A DNA stretch of 64,000 nucleotides. Source: JAOSJT01 sp035362335 (GTDB lineage: Bacteria; Bacteroidota; Ignavibacteria; SZUA-365). The translations under genes were made by a program, and so were the position numbers. The notes beneath the pieces are model-generated. The model did not search any database and was not told the origin of the DNA. It saw only the letters and a list, made by a program, of their open reading frames with translations. The stretch covers positions 1 to 64,000 of the forward strand of contig DAOSDL010000024.1 in assembly GCA_035362335.1 (NCBI GenBank), written 5' to 3'. Of the stretch, positions 34,931 to 43,613 are shown one piece after another. Numbering within the stretch: position 1 is the first letter of the stretch; every line of letters begins with the position of its first letter.

Positions 34931-35973
34931 ATAAGCGACGCATCCCCGTATTGCTTGTGCTGCCCGCGTATCTCGCGGCCTTGTGGCTCGCCTTTCCCCA
35001 CTTCGATACGCTGTACACCGATGGAGTCAGTACGGCACGTGTTATGATCGGACGACTCGCGATGAGCGCGGGAGTGCTCCCCGAACACGACGGTCTGCTG
35101 CTTGGCGTGTATCGTCCGGAGTTGCCCTATGCAATGAGCACACTGCGCGGCATGGAGGGACGCATTGGCAAGCGCTTCGACATCATCTCTTTCTACACCA
35201 CCTGGGGCGACCGCGAGGAGGATCAGTTTCCTTCCGCGCTGCTGCGCGCGGTGGATGAGCACGGAGCGGTGGCGATGATCACCTGGGAGCCATGGACAAC
35301 GGAGTTCGCCATCAATGCCGGACGCGACGGCGATGCGCTGCGCACCGATCTCGCGGAGATCAGCTCGGGGCGCTACGATGCGTATATCCGCGCCTGGGCA
35401 CGGGAAGCAGTGGTGTACGGCAAGCCGTTTTTCCTGCGCTTCGCGCATGAGATGAACAATCCGCAGTATCCCTGGTCCACGGCGGCGGGCAACGCCGCGG
35501 AGGAATTCATCCGCGCGTGGCGGCATGTGTGGAGCATATTCAACGACGTTGGCGCGCGCAATGCGATCTGGGTGTGGTCGCCCAAACGGGAGGCCCCGCG
35601 CGAACTGTATCCCGGCGGCGCGTATGTGGATTGGGTCGGCACGGGCGTGTTCAACTACGGCACACGCGGCGAGGCCTGGTACGATTTCGAGTACCTTTTT
35701 GAAAATGTGTACCGCGCTGCCATTGCTTACGACAAACCGGTGATGCTCGCCGAGCTCGCCAGCGTGAACAGCGGCGGCAGCAGGCCGAATTGGTTCAACG
35801 ATGTCTGGCGAAAGCTTCCCTCGCAGTATCCCGCGGTGCGCGCGGTGGTGTTGTACGACAATCCCGTGGATCGCACCCTGCCGGGACAGGAAATCGACTG
35901 GTCCATTCTCGAAGACGACGCAACAATGCAGACTATTTCATCCGCTATCACACAGCAGGTATTCCGCAAATGA
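34927..35973 (+). CDS. GH26-like glycoside hydrolase, exported
   Basis: The 348-residue protein has an N-terminal signal anchor (IPVLLVLPAYLAALWLAF). The catalytic barrel keeps GH26 hallmarks: ITWEPW, FFLRFAHEMNNPQYPW with the acid/base Glu in H-E-M-N, and VMLAELASVNSGG with the nucleophile Glu, plus WVWSPKREAP. GH26 enzymes cut beta-mannan, beta-1,3/1,4-glucan or related polymers. Placed directly after a processive synthase with overlapping ATGA, it most likely trims or releases the polymer made by this operon, like the cellulase of cellulose-synthesis loci. Substrate is inferred. Confidence 0.85.
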   Translation: MNKRRIPVLLVLPAYLAALWLAFPHFDTLYTDGVSTARVMIGRLAMSAGVLPEHDGLLLGVYRPELPYAMSTLRGMEGRIGKRFDIISFYTTWGDREEDQFPSALLRAVDEHGAVAMITWEPWTTEFAINAGRDGDALRTDLAEISSGRYDAYIRAWAREAVVYGKPFFLRFAHEMNNPQYPWSTAAGNAAEEFIRAWRHVWSIFNDVGARNAIWVWSPKREAPRELYPGGAYVDWVGTGVFNYGTRGEAWYDFEYLFENVYRAAIAYDKPVMLAELASVNSGGSRPNWFNDVWRKLPSQYPAVRAVVLYDNPVDRTLPGQEIDWSILEDDATMQTISSAITQQVFRK

Positions 35974-37892
35974 CCACACGTATGCACATACTCCACCTCA
36001 CCATTGCGGGCGCCATCGCCCTGTTTTCCGGTACCAGCGTCTTCGCTCAATGGCAGGCGAACGGCGTGGCCGCCTGCGCCGCACAGGGCGAGCAATTGCA
36101 CGCGGTGTGCGGTGGCGAGGGCCAGGGCACAGTGACGAGCTGGGATGATTACCGCAACGGTACCGGAGATATTCTCGCGCAGAAGCTGGACGCGCTGGGC
36201 AATGCGCTGTGGCAGGCCAACGGCGTGCTCGTATGCGGCGCCTCCAATCATCAACTCGCGCCAGTGCTGTGCGGCGATGGAGCCGGAGGAGCGATTATCG
36301 TGTGGGAGGATTATCGCGCGGGCCTGTCGGCGGGAGACATTTACGCGCAGCGTGTATCGTCGAGCGGTCAGACGCTGTGGAGCGCGAATGGTGTGGCGGT
36401 GTGCACGGCATCGGGTGTGCAAATGCGTCCGGTGATCGCCAGCGATGGTCAGGGTGGCGCATTCATCGCCTGGGAGGATTATCGTGGCAGCAGTGCCAAT
36501 GTGTACGTGCAGCGCATCGACGCATCGGGTGCGGCGACATGGAGCGCCAATGGCATTCCGGTGGCCACGGTGCAAGGTGCGCGCTACGTGCCCGCGATCG
36601 CCGCGACGAATGGTGACGTGGTCATCGCCTGGGAGGAAAACCGCAGCGGCAGCGAATTCGATCTCTACGCGCAGCGGCTGAACGCCGGCGGTACCGCGCT
36701 CTGGGGCGGCGACGCACTGGCCATTTGCACCGTCACCGGTGTGCAGGCGCAAATCGCCGCGGTGGCTGACGCCTCGGGCGCGGTGTATCTGGCCTGGCAG
36801 GACTATCGCTCCGGCAATCCCGACATGTACGGTCAGAAATTGGGAAACGGCGCCGTGCTGTGGTCGGCCAACGGTGTCTCCGTCTGCAGCGCATCCGGTA
36901 CGCAGGAGGAGCCCGCTATCGTGGGCGATGGCGCGGGGGGAGCGATTGTGGCCTGGGCGGATTATCGAAGCAATCAGGGAAATATCCACGCGCAGCGCAT
37001 CGGCGCGCAAGGCGCGGCACTGTGGATGAACGACGGCATCGCCGTCTGTGCCGCACAGGGTACGCAGCACGCCCCCGGCATATCTACCGATGGCGCGGGT
37101 GGCGCCGTGATCGCCTGGGCGGATTACCGTGTCGCGGCGGGTGATGTGTATGCGCAGCGTGTGGATGCGAATGGCACCGCCATCTGGACAGCGAATGGCG
37201 TCGGCGTGTGCACCGCCAGCGGAACACAGATGGATCCCGTGCTCGCTGCCGACGGCGGCGGTGGAGCGGTGGTGCTGTGGACGGATTACCGCGGCGGTGC
37301 CGGCGATATTTTTGCTCAGCGCATCAACCAACACGGAACACCGCTTCCTGTGACTCTGGAGCTGTTCAGCGCCGAGCGCATCGATGGCGATGTGCTGTTG
37401 CGCTGGCGCAGCGGTGCGGAGTGGAATGTGCTGGGCTACGAAGTGCATTCATCGAACGGCGATGGAACATGGCGCCTCGAAGGCTTCGTTGCCGCGCTGG
37501 CGCATAACGGCGCATCGTACGAATTCCGCGTGCTTGCGCCCACGGCCGATCGTTTCCGCTTGCGCATCATCGACACCGACGGCAGTGAGGATTTCGGTCC
37601 GGAATTGCGGGTGAACTCGATGCCGATTTCGATACTGTCGGAGTTGACCACGCATCCCACACCCGCGCACGATCATGTGAATCTGAGTTTCGAAGCTCCC
37701 CCGGGTCTCCCCTTGCACATCAGCATTGCGGATATCGCCGGACGGAATTACGTTTCAGACACGCACCTGTTCAGTAGCGGCGGTCGGCAATGGTGGCGTG
37801 TTTCGCTCGCGGGATTGCCGCCCGGGACGTATCTGCTGCGGGTGGCCTCGCCTTCCGCGCAGCGGCAGCGATTGATCGTCGTCGCGCGTTGA
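35970..37892 (+). CDS. Secreted repeat protein with T9SS sorting domain, in the polysaccharide operon
   Basis: The 640-residue protein has a signal peptide (MTTRMHILHLTIAGAIALFS, ending V-F-A-Q). About nine ~50-residue repeats follow, of the form DGAGGAIIVWEDYR, DIYAQRVxxxG and LWSANGVAVCTASG, filling residues ~30-455 and probably folding as a beta-propeller. Residues ~460-550 are a beta domain (VTLELFSAERIDGDVLLRWR), and the end resembles a T9SS sorting domain (HPTPAHDHVNLSF, IADIAGRNY, LPPGTYLLRV). It shares its repeat type with the protein at 305. The start overlaps the GH26 stop (ATGA), so it is co-translated with the polysaccharide genes and may anchor or organise the polymer. Confidence 0.88.
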   Translation: MTTRMHILHLTIAGAIALFSGTSVFAQWQANGVAACAAQGEQLHAVCGGEGQGTVTSWDDYRNGTGDILAQKLDALGNALWQANGVLVCGASNHQLAPVLCGDGAGGAIIVWEDYRAGLSAGDIYAQRVSSSGQTLWSANGVAVCTASGVQMRPVIASDGQGGAFIAWEDYRGSSANVYVQRIDASGAATWSANGIPVATVQGARYVPAIAATNGDVVIAWEENRSGSEFDLYAQRLNAGGTALWGGDALAICTVTGVQAQIAAVADASGAVYLAWQDYRSGNPDMYGQKLGNGAVLWSANGVSVCSASGTQEEPAIVGDGAGGAIVAWADYRSNQGNIHAQRIGAQGAALWMNDGIAVCAAQGTQHAPGISTDGAGGAVIAWADYRVAAGDVYAQRVDANGTAIWTANGVGVCTASGTQMDPVLAADGGGGAVVLWTDYRGGAGDIFAQRINQHGTPLPVTLELFSAERIDGDVLLRWRSGAEWNVLGYEVHSSNGDGTWRLEGFVAALAHNGASYEFRVLAPTADRFRLRIIDTDGSEDFGPELRVNSMPISILSELTTHPTPAHDHVNLSFEAPPGLPLHISIADIAGRNYVSDTHLFSSGGRQWWRVSLAGLPPGTYLLRVASPSAQRQRLIVVAR

Positions 37893-37904
37893 CACCCCGG
37901 CAGC

Positions 37905-38110
37905 CTTCCGGGATTTATCTGTGCTAATCTGCGTGTAATCTGCTCTGAAAATAGTGTCGCTGCCTGCATCATGCGCTTCTGCGCGGTAATGAGTTGAGTA
38001 AAGAGTGAAGAGTAAAGAGGAAAGTTTGACGGAAGTCGCCCGAAGCCAAACCGTACTTCCGCTGCCCTCGCAGTCAATCGACGTGTGTTTCTCGTCACTT
38101 TCGACAGCGG
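37905..38110. repeat. Degenerate dispersed repeats after the polysaccharide operon
   Basis: The stretch holds TATCTGTGCTAATCTGCGTG (about 37917), a fragment of the 'aatctgtg' family, and GAGTAAAGAGTGAAGAGTAA (about 37995), a fragment of the ~140-base unit that is tandem at 47650-48115. The gap 37893-38338 has no gene. Confidence 0.6.
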
Positions 38111-38138
38111 TCGTTGGATTTCTACTGCGGCGTCAAAT

Positions 38139-38271
38139 TGCTCGGATCCTTGCAGACTTCCACGAATAATCTGTGATAATCCGTGTGAAATCTGTGAAAT
38201 CCGTGGTTTTAAAACCGTGTCGAATCCGAATAATCCAATCACCGCACCATTTTCATTCTCCCGGGTGTGAC
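38139..38271. repeat. Dispersed repeat, 'aatccgtgg' family, fullest copy
   Basis: The left part (TCGGATCCTTGCAGACTTCC then TAATCTGTG) matches 58148-58216, and the right part (38189-38271) matches 1-83. So the copy near 58.2 kb and the copy at the window start are different pieces of one element. Confidence 0.8.
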
Positions 38272-38338
38272 GAAGGAACATGAATGACTGTGGTTTTAAA
38301 CCCGTGTTTCGATCTTCCTCGACGAAGCAGCTATCCAG

Positions 38339-41071
38339 CTATTTCTTCTCGCTTTCCTCCACGAGCGCATCGAGCGTGCGCTTGAGTTTATCGATCTCTT
38401 CGCCATAGCGCGCCCACTCGCCGCGCTTCTGCGCCTCGATTGCGCGATTGTATTGTTCGACAGCGGACTTGGCGAGGTCGCGCGCGCCACGCGGCGCAGC
38501 GCTGCCGACGTTCGTCGGTGATGTAGCGCCGGAGCCCTCCGTCGGCGTTGCCGGACTGCGGCGTTGGAACACCGCGAGCAACGCCGCCTCGAGCGTGGGT
38601 TCCATGGCGAGGCGATTGTGATAGGCCACGATGATGCGCTTGAGTTCGGGAATCTTGCCCGACGTGGCTTGCAGATACACCGGTTGCACGTATATCATCT
38701 CGTTTCTGATCGGAATCACGAGAAGATTGCCGCGATACACGCGTGAACCTTGCTGATTCCACAACGTGAGCTGCTGCGAAATCACCGGATCCTGATTCAT
38801 GCGGCCGATGATTTGCATGGGCCCGAAAATTTGCTCCTGTTTGGGAAAATTGTACACGAGCATTTTTCCGTAATTGTCACCATCGCTGCGGGCGCAGAGC
38901 CAGGCAATCATATTGTCGCGCTTGTTCGGCGTGTAGGGAATCATCTGGATGAACTCCTCCGATTTCTCGCCGGGCAGGCGCATGATGGCGTAGTAGCTCT
39001 CCATCGGCACCACGTCCTCTTCGAGTTTTTCCGTGGCGATGTTCCACAAATCCTCTTTGTTGTAGAACACCTGCGGGTCCTCCATGTGATAGGTGGAGTA
39101 CACCTGCGCCTGCAAGTCGAAGAGGTCTTGCGGATAGCGTACATGCGCCCGGAGCTTCTCCGGCATCTTGTCGGCCGGGAGGAAAAGATCGGGGAAAATT
39201 TTCGCGTACGTGCGTACGAGTGGATCGCGCTCGGGGTGATAGGCGTAGAAACGCGTCTCGCCGTTGTAGGCGTCGATCACGATTTTCACCGAATTGCGCA
39301 TGTAGTTGTACCCTTCCATCGGCTTGGAATACGGGAAGGCGTTGCTGTAGGTGTACGCGTCCTGCATCCAGTACAGACGTCCGCCGGCCACCACCAGGTA
39401 GGGATCCTCGTCGTAGGCGAGGAAGGGCGCTATGCTGCGCACGCGTTCGGCGATGTGCCGCTTGTAGAGGATGCGGCTTTCGCTGCCGATGTACCCCGAA
39501 ATCAGGATGTTCATGTCGCCGAAATGCATGGCGAAAATCAGTCGACGGAACAGCGAGCCGATGGATACGCCCGCGTTCTCACGGTAGCGCGTCATCTGGT
39601 TCTGGTCGCCCAACGGGTAGTCGAATTCCTCGATATTCCCCTTCACAATCACCGGCGTATTGGTGGCTTCACCGAAGTAGATCTCCGGACGTTGCACATC
39701 GAGTCCGTGCTCGGATACCGGCGGGATGTCGCGGATGAACAGTTCCGGCAAACCCTCCTCGGTCACCACATTCACTGGACTCATGCCGAGTCCGTACCCG
39801 TGCGTATACACGAGATTCAGGTTCACCCAGGTCTGCGCATTGGCGGGCAGTTTGCTTTGGTCCAACTCGCGCGCGCTGAGCATCACCTGGCGGTAGCTGC
39901 CATCCGGCAGCCGATAGCGATCCACATCCACATCGGGGAAGGTGTAGTACAGGCGGATCACCTGCAGCTGGTCCAGCGTGCTGGCCAGGGGACGATAATC
40001 CCAGAGCATGATGTTGCGAATGGTCGCGCTGTCGGCCACGATGTCGTCGTACATCATCGTGTAGCGCGGATTCATGGCCTTCTCCTCAACGCGATTGAGA
40101 TCGAAGGCGAAGCGCGTGAATTCGATGTTGTTCCGAATGTATGGCAGTTCCTTGCTCTGCTCGTTCGGATCCACGATGAACTGCTGCACCAGCGCCGGTA
40201 GCAGCGCACCCGCCACGATGGCGAGCACGAAATATGCACCGAGCCAGCGTAGCAGCAATTTGAAATTCCGCGCGAACAGCGTGTACACCAGCACGCCCGC
40301 AGTGGCGAGCGACATCAGCGCCATCACCCAGGCGGCGGGGAGTTGCGCATACACGTCGGTGAAACCCGCACCGTAAAAACTCGATGAGCGGTCGGAGGTA
40401 AGGATGTCGTAGCGTCCGAGCCAGTACACGACGCCCACCAGCACGAAGAGCTGTGCCAGCACCACCGCCAGATGCTTGCGCGCCGCAGCGGAAATGGCGA
40501 TGCGTCCGAAGGCGAAGGACACACCCTGCCGTACGATGTACACGAGCACCACGCCGATGAGCGTGAGTACCGTGGCGCCGATGAGCCAGCTTACAATCGA
40601 ACCGATGAAGGGAAGTTGCTGCACGTAGAAGGAGACGTCGTTCCCGAATATCGGATCGCTTATGCCGAATCCCTCGGCGTTGAGAAACACCAGCGCGTCC
40701 ATCCACGTCCCGCTCAGCATGTTCGCCATGATGAACGAAAGGAACACTGCCGCGCCGTACACCAGCCAGCGAATCACTTTCGCGAAGCCGTCGATCACCG
40801 CCTGCAAGCGTGGATCCACGGTGAGATTGCTCTCGGATTTCAAACTCACGCGCAGGTGCAGTACGAATTGCAGGAAAAAGACCACAAATCCCACAACCCA
40901 CATCGTGATCTGCGTGCCGTAATTCGTCCAGAACACTGCGCCGTAGTCCACATCATCGAACCACCACATGTCGGTGAGGAAGGATGAAAGCATACCGAGC
41001 AGTATCAGCAACGCTATCAGTGCACCGATGGTGATGGCGAGTACGCGTTTGGGCTTCATATCATTGACCAT
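38339..41071 (-). CDS. UPF0182 family multi-pass membrane protein
   Basis: The 910-residue protein has about seven membrane helices in residues ~10-305, including LAITIGALIALLILLGMLSS, WWFDDVDYGAVFWT, the GISDPIFGNDVSFYVQQLPF loop and LVVLAQLFVLVGVVYWLGRY-type segments. A large soluble C-terminal domain follows (TWVNLNLVYTHGYGLGMSPV, YAYHPERDPLVRTYAKIFPD, YPQDLFDLQAQVYSTYHMED). This is the standard layout of UPF0182/COG1615. Function is unknown in the family. The frame extends to a TTG at 41092; I use ATG 41071, although no start has a strong ribosome site. The C-terminus has the usual low-complexity tail. Confidence 0.92.
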   Translation of the reverse strand: MVNDMKPKRVLAITIGALIALLILLGMLSSFLTDMWWFDDVDYGAVFWTNYGTQITMWVVGFVVFFLQFVLHLRVSLKSESNLTVDPRLQAVIDGFAKVIRWLVYGAAVFLSFIMANMLSGTWMDALVFLNAEGFGISDPIFGNDVSFYVQQLPFIGSIVSWLIGATVLTLIGVVLVYIVRQGVSFAFGRIAISAAARKHLAVVLAQLFVLVGVVYWLGRYDILTSDRSSSFYGAGFTDVYAQLPAAWVMALMSLATAGVLVYTLFARNFKLLLRWLGAYFVLAIVAGALLPALVQQFIVDPNEQSKELPYIRNNIEFTRFAFDLNRVEEKAMNPRYTMMYDDIVADSATIRNIMLWDYRPLASTLDQLQVIRLYYTFPDVDVDRYRLPDGSYRQVMLSARELDQSKLPANAQTWVNLNLVYTHGYGLGMSPVNVVTEEGLPELFIRDIPPVSEHGLDVQRPEIYFGEATNTPVIVKGNIEEFDYPLGDQNQMTRYRENAGVSIGSLFRRLIFAMHFGDMNILISGYIGSESRILYKRHIAERVRSIAPFLAYDEDPYLVVAGGRLYWMQDAYTYSNAFPYSKPMEGYNYMRNSVKIVIDAYNGETRFYAYHPERDPLVRTYAKIFPDLFLPADKMPEKLRAHVRYPQDLFDLQAQVYSTYHMEDPQVFYNKEDLWNIATEKLEEDVVPMESYYAIMRLPGEKSEEFIQMIPYTPNKRDNMIAWLCARSDGDNYGKMLVYNFPKQEQIFGPMQIIGRMNQDPVISQQLTLWNQQGSRVYRGNLLVIPIRNEMIYVQPVYLQATSGKIPELKRIIVAYHNRLAMEPTLEAALLAVFQRRSPATPTEGSGATSPTNVGSAAPRGARDLAKSAVEQYNRAIEAQKRGEWARYGEEIDKLKRTLDALVEESEKK

Positions 41072-41138
41072 GGCTGGGGTACATGATTTCAATCTACGCT
41101 TTCACCCGGCAAGTCCCAACACGGCGCAGCATGGGGGC

Positions 41139-41603
41139 TCAGACCAGGTCCGCGAAGGAGCCGTCGACGAGCAGCAGCAGCTCATGAGGATCGAGCAACA
41201 TCTGCGTTCCGCGCACGCCTGCACTCACGTAAATGCGCTCGTGCAAGATGGCGGTTTCATCGATCCATGTGGGGAAGGGCTTTTTCATGCCCACGGGCGA
41301 ACATCCTCCGCGAATGTAGCCGGTGAGCGGCAGCAGCTCCTTTGCCTTCACCATCTCGATGCTTTTGTTGCCGCTCACGGTGGCGGCCTTTTTCAGATGC
41401 AATTCGAAATTTCCCGGTATGCAGAACACCAGCACGCCCGTCTTGTCACCACGGGCCACGAGCGTTTTGAACACTTGCTCCTCCGGTGCGCCGATGCTTT
41501 GCGCCACCGACACGGCATCGATGTGCTCGTCGTCGCAGGCGTAGGTGACGATTTCGTGCGAGATGTACCGGGCTTCGAGTATGCGTATGGCGTTGGTTTT
41601 CAT
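41139..41603 (-). CDS. ybaK: YbaK/EbsC-type aminoacyl-tRNA deacylase
   Basis: The 154-residue protein matches the YbaK branch: AVSVAQSIGAPEEQVFKTLV with the conserved Lys that binds substrate, VFCIPGNFELHLKKAATVSG, GGCSPVGMKKPFPTWIDETA and the end MLLDPHELLLLVDG. YbaK removes Cys wrongly attached to tRNA-Pro. It is a compact single-domain protein of normal length. It lies on the same strand as, and 68 bases before, the UPF0182 gene. Confidence 0.93.
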   Translation of the reverse strand: MKTNAIRILEARYISHEIVTYACDDEHIDAVSVAQSIGAPEEQVFKTLVARGDKTGVLVFCIPGNFELHLKKAATVSGNKSIEMVKAKELLPLTGYIRGGCSPVGMKKPFPTWIDETAILHERIYVSAGVRGTQMLLDPHELLLLVDGSFADLV

Positions 41604-41696
41604 AGGAAAAAAATACGCTTTCGTGCTTCGACTTCCATTTGCTCCACGGGGGCCCCTGCCCGCCGCACAACGAGCACATGGTGTGGTAAGAGAAAA

Positions 41697-41742
41697 AGCG
41701 GACAGGGCTGTGGCGCAACCCTGTCCGCTCGTTTTTACCAGT
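41697..41742 (-). terminator. Intrinsic terminator after the PEPCK-like operon
   Basis: AGCGGACAGGG and CCCTGTCCGCT form an 11-base perfect stem. T-runs lie on both sides (TTTTTCTC on the minus strand), so it ends the genes transcribed from 45965 and might work in both directions. Confidence 0.85.
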
Positions 41743-41759
41743 TCGCGCCGTGTATCGGC

Positions 41760-43610
41760 TCAGCGCCAGCGCCACACGCCCGGCTTGCGCGGACGCGACA
41801 CAGGCTCGTCGTGCCTGACCACCACGCGCGGCTCGGGAGCCGAAGGCGAATGCATCGACACCATGCTTCCACCGGTCTTGCGCACCGTGGTATCGCCCAT
41901 GGCGCGGAAGGAACGCTCGGCGGCGGCCACGATTTCGGGACGCAACCCTTCCTTCGCGATTTCCTCGAGAAAGGCGCGGCGACCCTGGATGATGTCTTTG
42001 ATGAGCGCGTCGATTTGCTCGTTGGTGTACAGCTTGTGCACGTCCCATTCGTCCATGCGCCGACCGTCGGCTTCCACGATGGACATGGTACCGAGCACAC
42101 CTTTTTCGTATTTGTTCGTGCCGCGCAAATCACCGCGCTGCACGGCCGCCATGAGTTCGAGAGGCACGCGCTCGGCCTTGCGCACGAGGCGCTTTTTCAT
42201 CACACCGCGCTCCTCGTACTCTTCGATCACTTCGCCCATGCCGCCGGTGTTGTACAGACGGAAATGCACCTGGCCGGGGAAACGGTTGACCAGCTTCATG
42301 ATGATGTCGTAGAAGCGATTCACCTTGCGGCCGCGGCTGCCGATGATGAAGTCGTCGGTGCCCACGATGCGCACGGAGTCGCCGGCCTTCTCGGGATTGG
42401 CGGCGAAGCTCAACGTGGATTCGCCGAAGAGATAGGCCAGCACGCCTTGCTCGGGCGTGAGCATTTGCGAGAACGGCATGATGGTGTTGCGCCGCGTGAT
42501 GAACGCGAACCACAGCGCGTCGTTTTTCTCCAGACTCGGCAGGTTGATGGATTCCGCCGCGATGGAAATCATACGACCGTCGCGCTCGATGGCCAGCTTG
42601 TCCATGCGCACCACGGCGCGGCCGTTGCCGCAGAGACTCTCATCGAGGAAGTCGATGTTGCCCTGCGCGTCCACCATCACGTTTTCGAGCAATGCAGACT
42701 TGTGCGTGAGCGCGTGGAACATCGCCTCCTGATCGGATTTGCGCACGTCGGTTTTCACATAGAAGTTGTGCTCCGAACCGTAGGCGCTGCCGTCGTCTTT
42801 GAGGAAGCAGATATCGTCCTGCGAAGCATAGGTCATTTCGCCACGCTTCGGATCCATCTCGAGCTGATGGCAACTCCACGTGGATTTGCCCGTGGCCGTC
42901 ATGCCGAAGAGAATCACGCCGTGGCGTTTCAATTCGTTGCTTTGCGCATCGCGCGCCACAACCACCTTGCTGCCGGCGTGCAGACCCAGCATGCCGCGCT
43001 CGTCGGCTGCCCACATGGCCTGGCGGAGGAAACCCTTTTTCTCCTCACCCAGATAATCACTGCCGAGGCAGATGTTCAGATTGAACTCGGGCATGGTGAG
43101 GATTTGCTGGCGGCTGGCATGCTCCTCGGGAATGTGAATCATGGTGATTTCCGGACCCGGCCTGCCACCCGGATCGTCGAGCAGATTGCCCCACATGTAC
43201 GCTAGTCGCGAATTGCGCCAATCGCCCACGCTGAGATACAATGTGCAGATCGGATTGAAGTCCGGATTGTTGCCCATCTGTCGCGTGAGTTTGATGAAGG
43301 GCAGGGTCTTCATCCATTTCAGCACTTTCTCGAGTTCGTCGGGCGCGCCCTTCACCACTTTTTCCTGATAGGGCAGCAGATAGGGCAGGCGGACGCGTTC
43401 GGTACCGAGATACACGGTCTTGCCTGCGAGGCGCGAGCTTTGCACCGAGCGCCACACATGCGAACCGTAATTGGTCTTCTGCGCGTATTCCTTCACGCGT
43501 GGCTCGAGCCACTTCAGATCCACTTCCTTGATGTTCGGTCCTTTGAGCAACGGTACGAGTTGCTCGTAGAACTTTTTATAGTACGCATCGTCATAGATGT
43601 CTTTTGCCAT
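41760..43610 (-). CDS. PEP-carboxykinase-like (ATP) P-loop protein
   Basis: The 616-residue protein resembles ATP-type PEP carboxykinase in its core: KVVVARDAQSNELKRHGVIL, a P-loop GMTATGKSTWS (the usual form is GLSGTGKTTLS), and YASQDDICFLKDDGSAYGSE in the place of the kinase-2 Asp pair. Further on come ALLENVMVDAQGNIDFLDES and MPFSQMLTPEQGVLAYLFGE. The N-terminal ~180 residues are less like classical PEPCK. It may interconvert oxaloacetate and PEP, or be a related kinase. It starts three bases after the stop of the aminotransferase fusion gene with an AAGGTGAG site, so they form one operon. Confidence 0.75.
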   Translation of the reverse strand: MAKDIYDDAYYKKFYEQLVPLLKGPNIKEVDLKWLEPRVKEYAQKTNYGSHVWRSVQSSRLAGKTVYLGTERVRLPYLLPYQEKVVKGAPDELEKVLKWMKTLPFIKLTRQMGNNPDFNPICTLYLSVGDWRNSRLAYMWGNLLDDPGGRPGPEITMIHIPEEHASRQQILTMPEFNLNICLGSDYLGEEKKGFLRQAMWAADERGMLGLHAGSKVVVARDAQSNELKRHGVILFGMTATGKSTWSCHQLEMDPKRGEMTYASQDDICFLKDDGSAYGSEHNFYVKTDVRKSDQEAMFHALTHKSALLENVMVDAQGNIDFLDESLCGNGRAVVRMDKLAIERDGRMISIAAESINLPSLEKNDALWFAFITRRNTIMPFSQMLTPEQGVLAYLFGESTLSFAANPEKAGDSVRIVGTDDFIIGSRGRKVNRFYDIIMKLVNRFPGQVHFRLYNTGGMGEVIEEYEERGVMKKRLVRKAERVPLELMAAVQRGDLRGTNKYEKGVLGTMSIVEADGRRMDEWDVHKLYTNEQIDALIKDIIQGRRAFLEEIAKEGLRPEIVAAAERSFRAMGDTTVRKTGGSMVSMHSPSAPEPRVVVRHDEPVSRPRKPGVWRWR

Positions 43611-43613
43611 AAC

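Noticed and set aside
40968..43205. Long plus-strand open frame (745 codons) opposite the UPF0182, YbaK and PEPCK-like genes
   Set aside because: It is antisense to three recognised genes, His/Arg-rich in the way of high-GC antisense frames, and has no family resemblance.
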